Assembly (NCBI GenBank): GCA_036924285.1
Contig: JAYKYS010000001.1
Location: 12,177,501-12,241,500 of the forward strand
Reading direction: 5' to 3'
From: Asterella californica
Taxonomy: Eukaryota > Streptophyta > Marchantiopsida > Marchantiales > Aytoniaceae
Length of the DNA: 64,000 nucleotides
Shown here: piece by piece, positions 23,511 to 34,244 of the stretch
Layout of the letters: each line of letters begins with the position of its first letter
How positions within the stretch are numbered: position 1 is the stretch's first letter
The notes under the pieces: model-generated
The model's input: only the letters and a program-made list of their open reading frames with translations
Told to the model about the DNA's origin: nothing
The model's database searches: none
Translations under genes and position numbers: made by a program

Positions 23511-24624
23511 TGTCGCGCCTCTCATTCTCAAGATCGGGCGCAGACGCGAACAACAGAACCCTAGCGGACTTGTGCTAGGTTGTGAACGCTGCGAGTAAGA
23601 CTTAACGGCTTGGCCGGGAAGTCGGGATCAGATGAACCCTGAGTGGTTCTCTGAACCAAGGTTGGAACCTTGGGTTGAGACATAAGGGTCTATCCCAAGA
23701 GGGCCCCAGACGAACACTGATCTAAAGGGGCGAGTCTGAGAACGGGCTGAAATATGAGTCTCAGACATAGACCCGAGACGTGAGACCGAGATGTGGGTCT
23801 AAGACGCAGACGAACCACAGGGTTCGAGTCTGGGTCTGGACCACAGGTTTTCGGAAAAATGGCTAAGTGTTGGAGCTCCAGCGACGTTTTAGGTCGTGGA
23901 CGGAGCTCCATGTAAGATCTCGAGGCGAGTGAGGTATCATTGGAAAGGTTTCGTCGAGAGCTTTCCAGTGATATATAACACTCCTCGATGTGACCTCCGA
24001 GCTGGAAGTTATGGCTGAACCACAATCGGGTTGTGGTATAATTTTCAGGGACCAAAGAGGAGGACGGGGCCGCCGATCCTCAGAAGTATATATGAGGGGG
24101 GCTCGATGCCTGGGTGGACCAGGACGAGTCACCCGACCCTAGGGTTCGGCGGGCGGACTCTGGGGGCATGAGGTGATGGCTGGGCCGGTTCCAAGGCACG
24201 TTCTGCTCCAGACTTGGACGTCTCGACTTCAGAACGATGTAAGGGCTGGAGGAAGACTAAGGAACGAGTCGGCGGGTTAGACCACTGTTCGGGAACCTAG
24301 ACCCAGACGGACATCACGGGCGGTTGGGCCGCTAGGTGTGTTGGAGACACCGTTTAGGACCCTGGACTTTATGGGAAGTCCGCCCCAAGTCATATTGTGA
24401 CTTGCTCATGTTTGGGACCGACTTAGGTGGATCTAAGTCGGGACTTAGGATTGCTGAGCTTGATGGTTAGGGAGACGATCCGGCTCCGGTCCGGACCAAA
24501 CAGAACTAAGGTAAGTGGTGCATGGACGCTAACTTGTGATTGTGTTTGCACGTTAGCGGTGTAAAGTTTACGACCTACTGAGCTAGAGTTTCCGCTGGCG
24601 CAACAAGGCGGTAGGTGCGCGAAA
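23511..24624 (+). repeat. Element C 3' LTR
   Basis: 1114 bp, matching the 5' LTR with one ~15-bp deletion in the GAGACGTG repeat and a modest number of substitutions. Followed directly by the target duplication GACAT. Confidence 0.92.
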
Positions 24625-24667
24625 GACATGAACTGTACTAAAGACTAAATATGAATTTTTGTATCGA

Positions 24668-25484
24668 GGTCTCGACAACAGAACTAAAATAAATGCCGAC
24701 TTGTCTCTCACCAAGAGTACCTCAAATGATTAGGATTACTAGTGCACCATAATTATAAAGATTCAGTTACACCTATGCTCACTTCACTCAACTCTCTGAT
24801 CCACATGGTCACATCGGTCTTTCTAATAGCGTTCCTGCAAATAAGTTCTAATCCTGCTCTCAACATTTCATCGCATAATACTCAAAGACTCCTAAGGTCT
24901 CCAGTACTCACTTTACTACAAAATAGGAAAATGAGAGTGTCTTCCACCCTCTCAACTCCTCCTTATATACTCTACAACTTCTTAGTGTGGTAACTTTCAT
25001 TAAGTTACGTTATCTCATTTTAAGTAGCAATCCAAAATAGTAAAACTTCTAAAGGTTACTAAGACTTAAGAATAGCACACATTACTTGTTCTATTTTACT
25101 ATAGTAAGAGATTCTCCTACTTTAGCTTTTCTAAAGTGTTGAATTTCCATACTATCCAGTAGGAAGACGACAACAAACTAATACGTCTTTTGAATAGCAT
25201 CTTTAGATATTTGTGCATGACTTTTCATCATGCATCCAATCAACGATGGTCAACAAAATTACATACTTTTGAGAAGGATATTTAGAGCTCCGCACTTGTC
25301 ACATAGTGTCATAGTGAAATCTCTAATAGTTTCCTCAAATTAGTTATAACTATCTCAGCTAGTTATGGCTAGTTTTGATCACTCTAGATTTGGATCTTCT
25401 AACTAGAATAACCTATAAGATAGTCATATCTAATGAAATTTATATAAGCAAACACACAAATAATGAGATACTTATGGTGTGACA
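24668..25484 (-). repeat. Element A primer-binding site and 5' LTR
   Basis: The decayed tRNA-Asp-like primer site at 24668-24686 aligns with element B's. The LTR starts at about 24694 (TGCCGACTTG) and ends GTGTGACA at 25484. From 24720 it is homologous to 1560-2319. A region near its start (TTGTCTCTCACCAAG) also aligns with the B LTR (CTGTCTCTCACTCAAG), showing common descent. Confidence 0.75.
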
Positions 25485-25668
25485 TAGCCATGAGATGCAT
25501 CGGTGGAGTTAGATCCACAATGAGGTTGGTATACAAGCCAGGCTTCTTCAGTTATTCACGTTATCGCAGGTATTGAGGACCAAGTCTATGGTTCCTAAAC
25601 GATCTACTGATGATGTAATGGAGTTGGAGGTATCGACATCCAGGAGTGAGAGTGATGCGAATTAACCC
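25485..25668 (+). repeat. Overlap region shared by elements D and E
   Basis: This stretch (ATCGGTGGAGTTAGATCC ... TCGACATCCAGGAGTGA) aligns with 63822-64000. It fixes D and E as copies of one family and shows that E's gag lies directly upstream of D's protease. Confidence 0.85.
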
Positions 25669-25929
25669 TCGACCTCTATGGATACAACATCAAATTCGAT
25701 GTTGAGGACAGCTACAGTAGTTCAGCGAGCCTCACTATTTTCAGCCACGGATATGATGGCAGAGGGAGTCAGCTAGGCTCCAATGTTCCAATTGACGGTC
25801 ACGCTCAGTAAGAGCGAGGATGTAGTTACCTCTAGTGCTGAGGTGGTGTAGCGAGAGACAATAGATGTGTCCATGGAGTCGAGGTCAGAATAACTACTAG
25901 TGGTACTTGGCAAGCAGCGGTTGCCAGAT

Positions 25930-26600
25930 TAGATGAGTTACCAGCTAAGGCGGCGATTGACTGTGCTGGTTTGGCACCAAGTGTGATGTTGTTGGACAAC
26001 AGAAGTGGTATCTTCTGTTTGACGGCACCTTCAAGGAAGGTGTATCGACTGCAGAAAATCTTGTTAGACTCTGGAGCCCAACCGTTGATGTTGGAGAAAG
26101 CGACGTGCATTAGTTTAGGTTTGAGGAAGTCCGAGGTGGAGAGATGTCCATTCCAGCTGCATACATCTCTAGGAGGATCACATGTACAGCTCTACACATG
26201 TCACGCGAGATGCTGACGGTGAGAGTTAGACCAGATCATCCCAAAGATGACTCCATGGTGAAGACCAAGACCATTGTTATGGCCGCGGAGTCTTATGACG
26301 TATTGGTTGAAGGTGTTGTGTTTTATCTTATGGAGTTCGTGATCGATTAGTGAGCGGAGACAACATCTTATAGATCAAGTTGGCAGTCCGGTGAGGGACG
26401 AATGAACCGCTTATCAGTGCGGTTCAGTGTTACAGATCGGACAACAGAGTCTACACCAGGGACAATGACATCCGTTGCAGAGTTCAGTTCGATCATCACT
26501 TGACCGGACGAGTTGTTAAAGAGCAATGCCCATGCGGAGGATACTCCGGTCTTTGAAGAGATGGGGGACATGCCTAGCATGACTACTGTAGTAGCATCTG
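25930..26600 (+). pseudogene. Element D aspartic protease
   Basis: Reads DNRSGIF, a linker, then LLDSGAQPLMLEKATCISLG with the DSG active-site triad of retropepsins (about 26068), and later VTAAESYDVLV-like sequence. Frame changes at about 26140 and 26350. The protease would mature the polyprotein. Confidence 0.75.
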
Positions 26601-26796
26601 GCTTGGATGTTCCACTCTGGAGTTCAAGTAGAGAGTTGTAGCAGTATGCTGATCGGTTGGTGCAGCAGGCTTGGAGTGAAGTATTTGTATCGCTAGTAGA
26701 GGAACAAAGGGTTGTTCTTGCTACTGGCCCTGTGACCTTATCATCGTTGGATACGACTCATGTTGTATGGCAGTATCTAGAGGAGGGTGTGTGTGT

Positions 26797-27760
26797 GTGC
26801 TTGAGTTGGTTGGAGAGATCAGCATAGGTTTGGCTGCGGTATTGCAAGTAGGCATACGAGAACAATGATACTTGTATATGAAGAGAGATGAGATTGCGAG
26901 ACATATCTCATTGTGTCATGTGACACGCTTGGTGTAGAGATATCTTGAGTTGTTGCTCATATAAGCTGTCAGAGGATACCAACAAACATTATCATTGGAT
27001 ATTTTGCTGTTGGGGCGCATGATCTCACGGTTGTTGACACCATTATCTTGATTATAGCCGGGTGGCCATGTCAAAGTCACACGTGTGCTAGAAGAGATCA
27101 GGGTTTACATGACCCACGGTTTAGTATGTTTTGGCAGATGTTACAGATCTTACGGCATCTTCAGATGCATCAGATGGATTCTTCAACGTACATCTTGGAG
27201 GAACGTTTTTTGTTAGGTGATGCTCGTACACAGATGATGACAAGTGTAAACCAAGTGCGGTCTTAGGTTGGACCGGCAGTGTTGTTGGATGCAGCGAGAG
27301 TGAGATCTCGTGCACATCATCCATGATTGTGATGGATAAACTTGTTACCGAGAGAGGTGCTTAAGCGCGCACACGATGGAGTGAGACGAGCAGCGCATCT
27401 CATGATTGATGACATCTTGGATGTAAGACGATGATCTCAAGTAGTGAGAGTCATCGAATAGGTGACCTATGGTAGTGGTGAAACTAGTGAGACGGTCCAT
27501 GATGACGTTGTCCTTGGTGAGCTTTCCAACGTCACATGCTTACAGAGATGGAGGACTTGGGCTTGTGTGGGATGCTTAGTTACGGCAGTTGGTAGAGCCT
27601 AATGTCGATGAGAGAGAGCGAACGATGGGTTTCTCTACGGATACGACGGCAGTAACTTCGATGTCAAAGGTTTCATGTCGTCAGGTGTTGGATCAAGCAA
27701 TGGACTTGAACTGCTTGACATTGATCGTTAGTCTTGGATTGGCTATGCAACATCAGATGT
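26797..27760 (+). pseudogene. Element D cytosine-5 DNA methyltransferase domain
   Basis: C5-methyltransferases add a methyl group to cytosine via a catalytic Cys. The parts run in normal order but over several frames. Motif I-like GEISIGLAAVLQVG starts at about 26812. A KRDEIARH segment (26881-26904) fits the motif II position. Motif IV, AGWPCQS, has the catalytic Cys codon at 27069-27071 intact. Motif V-like FWQMLQILRHLQ follows. Motif VI reads YILEERFLLGD (about 27187-27220), with EN changed to EE. DAARVRSRAH lies at the motif VIII position. The C-terminal block HAYRDGG/LVWDA and QAMDLNC (about 27700) fits motifs IX-X. It lies between protease and RT. I recall such retroelement-encoded enzymes from charophytes and dinoflagellates; this copy is dead. 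Confidence 0.8.
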
Positions 27761-28059
27761 GATCGACGGATGTTATTGCTCTGACACTTCTGAGCTCTTT
27801 GTCTACTGGGTAGATGGAGACAAAGGTTGAGGGTGAGGCGTGGGGTGTTTGTCATTCTTGGATATCATGAGATGCAATAGGAGAGAGTGTGGAACTTGCA
27901 GCTAGGACAACATGAGTTTTTCGGCCAATGGACGTTGTTGGTGGTGAGCAGAAGGAAACTGCTCTAGAGACTACAAGATAATAGTCAACGACTTCGTCTT
28001 CTACCTCTAGCATAGTGACAAGGGATACTTAGGAGCCGGAGATTGGAGCAAAGCTTATA

Positions 28060-28930
28060 GGAGAGGAGAGACGAAGAGTTCAAAGATTCTTGAAGAGCTA
28101 TTGTTTTACCTTCAGTATGAAGGATTTGGATATCTTGAAGGGACCATGTATACAGATTGACTTGACTAGTGACACGTCAATCTTTCGACGTCCCTACAGA
28201 TACAGTGACATAGAGAGAGTCTTGATCTAAAGTAGGACTCAAGACTTGTTGGAGGTTGGATTGATGGAGATGTCGCATGGAGAGTACGCATCTTCCACAG
28301 TTATGTAAGTAAAGAAATATATGTATGACAACTACACAGATAGAATGATGTGTGGAGACTACCGTCTTATCAATCGGCAGACGAAGTTTGATATATCATA
28401 CTGACACTTGAGGTGATCTCTGATGCAGTGAGGCATGTGAAAGTCTTCAGTACTTTGGACCTTCGAGCAGGGTATCATCAGTTGCCGGTGAGAGAAGAAG
28501 ATAAGTCCAGGATAGTATTCTGAAGAATTGACTCTCTTGGCAAGGATTGTTTCATCAGTGGCGGTTCTTGCCATTTGGATTGAAGAACGCCCTGTTGAGT
28601 TCCAAAGGGTGATGGACAGGATCCTAGCAAGATTGGATTTTATTCGATGTTATACTAACGACATCTTAGTTTATAATGCTATAGTGGAGGAGCACGAGAG
28701 ACACCTATGAGATGTGTTCGAGCGGTTGAGAGCTCATGGGTTGAAGTTACACCATGAGAAGTGCAAGTTCTTCCAAGAGTTGGTAGAATATCTAGGCCAC
28801 ATCATTTACCCAGGTGGGTTGGGTGTTCAACAGACGAAGGTTAAGACTATTGTACGTATCTCACATCTCATAGATGTGAGTAGAGTTCAAACATTTGTTG
28901 GTTTGACGATACGTGAAAGGGTTTAGTGCA
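28060..28930 (+). pseudogene. Element D reverse transcriptase
   Basis: A pre-RT linker at about 28120 (DLDILKGPCIQIDL) leads to RT fingers (MMCGDYRLINRQTKFD), then FQRVMDRILARLDFIRCYTNDILVYN. The catalytic YxDD has its first Asp replaced by Asn (AAC near 28656). The RT connection reads CKFFQELVEYLGHIIYPGGL. Several stops and shifts. Confidence 0.85.
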
Positions 28931-29023
28931 ATTGCGAAGTCATTGACCAAGCTGATGAAGGTGGACCGAGAGTAACACTGGAGAGATGAAGAGGAGCGAG
29001 CTTTTGTAGAGCTCAAGGATAGG

Positions 29024-29455
29024 TTGACCTCTGCTCCCATCTTGAGGAGATCCGTTAGAGGGCGTCCTTTTCAACTACACACTGATTGGAGTATGTTAGG
29101 ACTTAGAGCAAGGTTGACTCAGCATGACGATGAGAAAAAAGAGTTTGTGATGGCGTATGCCAATCGCTCCAACAATTCGACGGAGGTGAGGTATAGTTCG
29201 TACGAGAAAGAGTGTTTGACAGCAGTGTGGACTGTTGCACACTTCCAATGTTATCTATTTGAGAACCTCTTTAGTCTCATCACTGATCACCAACCACTTA
29301 AGTGGTTGATGGAGTCCGAGAAGCTTGCACGATGGGCTTTGATCTTACAGGAGTATGACTTCCATGTAGTGCATAGACCTGGAGTTGCAAACCTAGATGC
29401 CGATGGGTTGAGTCGCAACCCATGCACGAGTCAGTTAGATCATACTGGAGCTTGA
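29024..29455 (+). pseudogene. Element D RNase H
   Basis: An open frame of 143 codons: FQLHTDWSMLGLRARLTQ, AYANRSNNSTEVRYSSYEKECL, FSLITDHQPLKWLM, and a pol-typical end HRPGVANLDADGLSRNPC. It degrades the RNA strand of the RNA-DNA hybrid. This is the best-preserved part of D. Confidence 0.85.
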
Positions 29456-29699
29456 TGACATGAGGAGGTTGATGAGGAGATGACGTCAGGGTGGCATACA
29501 TCTATCTTTCTTTGTGTGTTGGTCATGAACTCTAGTATGGAGAGTTAAGTCATATCTTCCTCAAGTCAGAGAATAGATGATGAGTCTCCCGATCTTGAGG
29601 ATGGAGATGGTGTTCTAGACCGGTGAGATATCCATGACTATGTGACAGTAATGGAGTATCTACGTACTGACGTGGTGGAAGACACAATAAGTGCCAAGG

Positions 29700-30560
29700 A
29701 GCGAGATCGCGTCCTCCAACGAGCGAAGAGATTTCGATGAGAAAGACGACATGTACTCCGAGTGTGAGACGATGAGAGAGTACGAATAGTGCCACATCCA
29801 TCTCAGAGGGCACAGTTAGTACGACATGTCCATGAGGAGTTGAGACATTTTGGAGTGAAACATACACATCGCTTACTCCAAAGATAATATTGGTGGCGTG
29901 GTATGCACATCGATGTGTAGCAATTTGTCGCATGATGTGAGATTTTTGATCGAGTACGAGCATCATTTAATGCTCCTACTCCACAATTACATCTCTTATC
30001 GATTATGGGGTTGGGTTATCGTTGGAGCTTAGATTTTGTTGGACTCTTATCGTTGATTGTATGTCACCACGGATATGTGTTGGTGATGGTGGAACACTTT
30101 TCCAAGTGGATTGAGTTGGTGGTATTATCAGACAAGACGAGAGAGAGGACAGCGTATGCGTTCTTAGATCGAATGTTGAGTTGTTTTGTAGCACCAACCG
30201 AAGTGCTAACGGACCAAGGTATAGAGTTTCTTGGTGAGTTTCAAGCCTTGTGTGATCAGGCGCTGATTGATCATCAGACATATCTCGAGATCATCTTGAG
30301 GCGGATGGTTTGGCGGAGAGGGTTGTTCAGACGATGAATAGAGGACTGCGCAAGTATGGCTTGCAAAAGGGTCACTTGAAAGACTGGGATGTGCAGTTAT
30401 CAGGATTGTTCAGACGGCTATGGGTTACCGGTTTTTCTGACAAGCGTCTTTGGCTTTGTTCTCACCGTATTTTCTATTGTATGACTAAAATATAGATATA
30501 TCTTTCGTCATTCGTCGTGATTCTTCTGAGGTGTTTAACCTTGATGACTCGGATATGTAG
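29700..30560 (+). pseudogene. Element D integrase
   Basis: HHCC module at about 29820-29950 (HVHEELRHFGVKH ... CEIF, with the last Cys changed). Core at 30005-30281: SLDFVGLL (first Asp), VMVEHFSKWIELV, LTDQGIEF (second Asp). The third catalytic residue region is reached by a frame change near 30300 (AERVVQTMNRGLRKY). Confidence 0.8.
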
Positions 30561-30599
30561 GTGAAAGTAAGTTTTCAACGAGCCGAGACATTTCAAGAG

Positions 30600-31074
30600 T
30601 TATGCCTATGGCTTTTGAGAACCTAACGATTGCTCAGCATAGAGACATGTTGCTATATGTGACTATTCGAGGAGGAGGTTATCAGTTATCGATCCGCAAG
30701 TTTCATCCTGACGATTATATCTATCTGCAGCAGATTGCACCGAAGACGTTGGATGTGATCGCAAGACGCACTATTTTACGGTGCATGAGGTGTTACCTTC
30801 TAGAGTATTCATGTTAGAGAGTCGTGATGGTGTTGTTTAGAAGGACCATGTGCGTAATTGCGTGTCATGTCATCTTTCAAACATTGATGGTATCGTTGAC
30901 CCAAGCTTAGCAGTTGTACGTGCGTGCTTGAGGTGTATGTTGTGTGGGTCTACTGATGGAGCAACCCATATGTTGATATGTGATGGCTGTTCGAGAGATT
31001 CACACATGTCGTGTTTGACTCCATCTCTCAATGTCGTGCCTATTGGACGATGGGTTTGTCCTCGATGTATATAG
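30600..31074 (+). pseudogene. Element D integrase tail with PHD finger
   Basis: After the integrase tail (IRKFHPDDYIYLQQ) and DHVRNCVSCHL-like linker, residues coded at about 30940-31072 form CMLC-x9-CDGC-x4-H-x2-C-x16-CPRC, a complete C4HC3 PHD finger with the Trp two residues before the final CPRC. PHD fingers read histone H3 tails. It occupies the position taken by the chromodomain in element C, and suggests integration targeting (inference). One stop lies just upstream (about 30840). Confidence 0.8.
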
Positions 31075-31239
31075 CATGGATAGCCGATTAGATCTTTGTG
31101 TGATATGGATTACAGACAGACGACTAACGATAGGACGATGTAGCACTCGACCTCCTGATCCTTGCATCCACGAAGGTGTATATCATGTAGTTGGGTTATC
31201 TCGAGTTCGAGGGACCTAATCGTCAGTTAAGGAGATGAT

Positions 31240-31661
31240 TATGATACACTTGTGTATGTGTATGATATTGTCCATATGTTATGTGTATGTGATGTATCTT
31301 TGACAGCGATGTATGTTGTGTAGCGATGTGTATGACATGTGTGTTGATTACGTTGACCGAGTGCGTAGTGGTTAGTCTCGATAGGTCCGTCAGCGTCGTT
31401 AAGGCGAGTTCTTGGCTAGCCCCACTAGGGGTATACTTCACAAATAGTGCTTGTAGGCTTTAGTTCTTCGAGTTGAGCCTTCAAGCTCCTGTCTATGATG
31501 GATAGTCTTGGTGAGCACAATCTGGATTCTCTGATGCACAGAGTGGATTTGGCTCGACTTTAGTGCTTGTTTAGTGTCGGTTGGCATGATGGACTGAGTG
31601 CAGATCATTTATTATTGTGATACACTTGTGTATGTGTATGACATTGTCCATGTGTTATTTT
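31240..31661 (+). repeat. Element D 3' LTR and start of a second LTR-like copy
   Basis: A purine-rich AAGGAGATGA precedes the LTR. TGATACACTTGTGTATGTG at 31242 recurs at 31618, 376 bp later, so an LTR unit of about 376 bp is followed by the first ~45 bp of another. The block 31351-31605 aligns with 60250-60536 of element E (CACTAGGGGTA, TAGTTCTTC.AGTTGAG.CTTCAAGCTC, ACTGAGTGCAGATC). Confidence 0.65.
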
Positions 31662-32830
31662 CAAACCAGCATACCATCACGTCATAATCCATCTTTGTTA
31701 GCATCACCAAGTACATTGATATGTTAGCAAAAATGTCAAGTCATCATTACCACATCAACAATTTTTCTCAATCAGCATAGACATGTCATGATAATGCCAT
31801 GTCAGCACTATCTACTTCAGTCCTCCAACTGTCCATGTCAGCATCATAGTTTGTCAAAACCCTAAAACTTTAATCTACAGTAACTCCTTTAATTTACATC
31901 CATTGGCGACAATCCAAGAACTAAAAGTTGGTCAATTTGACTAACTCTACACAACGATGCACTCATATATGCAATGTCAGCAAGTTGAAAAAATTGTCCT
32001 CCCAATCCTCCATTTCAACCACAAGCCGGTCCAAGAGATGACAACGCTAAACATTCAAATTCTCCCATACTATTCTTCACAACATAAAACAAAATGTGTA
32101 GTAAATGTCATTCTGCAAGTACATTATCTCTGCTCCGGGGTCCTTTTCCTCTAGGATCTTTTTGTAGCCATCCTTTGCTTTTCACTCATCATATTTCGTT
32201 GACATTTTCTGATAATCATCACATGAACGTCACTACATGTGGAAGAGCTGACTATTTAGCTTACGTTTAAAGAAGATATCATTTTTTGTCTCTAGATATG
32301 ATCGAACTTATACCAATCGTAAGTTCTCATAAAAAGGTCCGACATGCAATTCCATCATAGTTGTGTGAACTATTTGATTAGCCAAGATCCGAAAACAAAA
32401 GCTTTTAAAGGAGATTTGAACCTATAGCTATCTAGCTCTCTCCACTCCATGGACGCTGAAAAAGAAAAGGAAGAAAGCTTTTATGACTTTCTATTGTTTT
32501 ATTTCCTCCATTTATAACTTCAAAGTTGCATATCTTCGTCCAAAAATCTCATTTTTGATGATTTAAATTCTTGGACTACACTACGCACTAGAATCTACAT
32601 ATTGATATACGAATATTTCCATTACAGCCATACCGCCGTTCCTAAATAGATTTCTCTTTCGCATTTTACATATAGTCTTTAATCAGATAACTTTGTCACT
32701 GCGTTCCCATTTGCTCTAATTCAAACCTTGCTTAGCTCAACTCAACTTCTTAATCGTCGATAGAGATACAGCAAGAGTTTCTCATTCATCCATGAATTCG
32801 GTGGGATTCTTCCACTTGGGGCTTTTGAAA

Positions 32831-32895
32831 GAAATGATTTCTGGTTCGTGGTCGCAGGAGCGGTTGCTCCTGCGACCACGAACCTGCTTCATTTC
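32831..32895. repeat. Long perfect hairpin
   Basis: Arms 32843-32861 and 32866-32884 are perfect 19-bp complements (GGTTCGTGGTCGCAGGAGC) with a GGTT loop. A second pair of 7-bp complements (GAAATGA 32831-32837, TCATTTC 32889-32895) extends the stem beyond a 5/4 internal loop. It is GC-rich in an AT-rich region. Function unknown: it could be a small-RNA precursor, a foldback element remnant or a transcription-terminator-like structure. Confidence 0.85.
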
Positions 32896-34100
32896 ACTGT
32901 TGCTGTATAGATAGACCTCCGAATGGCTCCCATTCTTGCGGTTCCATGCACAGCTAGAGTTGTCGGCCTAAAGCAGTACGAGTAATCATGCCACGTGAAT
33001 CTTGGTTTCATTTCTTTGGTTGCTCCACTGCCAGTATCCGTAAAACGACACAAGACTTCGTACCTTATATAAAGGTTAAAGGTAAAGTTGTTAACTTGTC
33101 CGCTTTATCCCTTTTACCTTATATGAGGAGAGAGCTACTTTTCGTTTCACAGGAGGAGAGTGGTGGCATGTGCTGGGGCTCTCCAAAGGTAAAGACTAGG
33201 ACCGAAAGTAGTGGAGCGATATTTCTTTTTCCTCGGGAAACTCCTCGGAATAGTTGCTAACAGCATCTCCACACATATAGTCATAAAGACCTCCTTACTT
33301 TTATCTTAGAGAGTCAAATTAAAGCGTTTTTATCTTGAAAGTTAAATTTCCTACTTTTCAAATAAATCTTTAACGAAGAACAAACGATCTAACTGCTCAT
33401 CACATACATAACACCTGTAAGAAACCGAAGAAAATGGACTGAACGAACTTATGGCTCAGAGAAGGAGGGAGGAGATGTTTCTCTTTATATTTTCAACTGA
33501 CAGATGAATAGCCAAGATGGTCCGATAGTGTAACGATAACTTATCCCGCTTGGAGGAGAAAAGTAGTGTGCTGGAAATTTGGATATTATCTTCTATTTTG
33601 TGCTGCCGAATGTTGCAGTTCTTTTATGCTTCTTCCTCTCGGATGCTTCTCTCTTCGTGCGGCCTCCGGCTGCTCACTTAAGATTCTTCCTTCCCTCTAC
33701 ACAAGAGAGCGACTCCAAGGACTATGGGGTTTAGGAGTTAAGGTTTTATAGTGATTCTACTATGATCCACGAGCAGCACAGACGAGTACAGTAATCCCAA
33801 GTATATTCACTGTGGTTCTGTATGCAAATTTAGTAGGTGTAGAACTTTCACAAATTCAGTAGCAGAATTTATCATATTTTATGTTACCATCTAAATCTAA
33901 TGAGATCATCAAGTTTAAATTATAATTTTAAACTATAATTATAATTAATTAATATTAATATTTCGATTGTGTGATAAACATTTGAGTGAAATCAAGACCT
34001 TGGTCTTGACTAGTCGCTGAAAATTAAAAATTTGTAAAAATTAAAAATTTGTAAAAGTTTTGCTAAAAATACCAAACGAAATTCACCAACGTGAATATAC

Positions 34101-34244
34101 TTGGGACTACGGTAATAAGAACCAATGATAGACACGATTTAAATCACACTTGAAATCAGAATATGTATCTATTTGGGACTACGGTAATAAGAACCAATGA
34201 TAGACACGATTTAAATCACACTTGAAATCAGAATATGTATCTAT
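34101..34244. repeat. Two exact tandem copies of a 72-bp unit
   Basis: Both copies begin TTGGGACTACGGTAATAAG and end AATATGTATCTAT, with no difference seen. A recent tandem duplication. Confidence 0.95.

Larger units (their letters stand above)
16985..24624 (+). mobile_element. Element C: chromodomain Ty3/gypsy element (chromovirus)
   Basis: A complete 7.6-kb element flanked by the 5-bp target duplication GACAT (16980-16984 and 24625-24629). LTRs are 1127 and 1114 bp, with an imperfect terminal inverted repeat TGTCGCGC / GCGCGAAA. The initiator-Met primer-binding site is at 18114 and a polypurine tract (AAAGTGGGGGTGAG) ends at 23510. Order: gag, protease, RT, RNase H, integrase, chromodomain. 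Several one-base deletions and stops inactivate it. It is inserted in element A's leader, about 40 bp inside A's primer-binding site. Confidence 0.93.
1553..25484 (-). mobile_element. Element A: old minus-strand Ty3/gypsy element, interrupted by B and C
   Basis: The parts, left to right, are: 3' LTR (about 1553-2319), integrase C-terminus (2320-2995), insertion B, the rest of pol and gag in minus orientation (11725-16984), insertion C, a primer-binding site (about 24668-24686) and the 5' LTR (about 24694-25484). Reading across insertion B joins the two integrase halves: the SDRG-type catalytic segment lies just right of B and the downstream segment just left of it. Many stops and frameshifts show a dead copy. 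It is a diverged relative of B by protein sequence. At its right edge (25485) it abuts element D sequence directly. Confidence 0.8.
25485..31617 (+). mobile_element. Element D: decayed Ty3/gypsy element with DNA methyltransferase and PHD finger
   Basis: Order on the plus strand: end of gag spacer, protease, cytosine-5 DNA methyltransferase, RT, RNase H, integrase, PHD finger, 3' LTR (about 31240-31617). The 5' LTR and gag are missing at the junction with element A, but the homologous part is present in copy E at the window's end. There are many stops and frameshifts in all domains. Confidence 0.85.

Noticed and set aside
26761..26820. GT-rich tract as a regulatory repeat
   Set aside because: It is a slippage tract just before methyltransferase motif I and is explained as decay of coding sequence.
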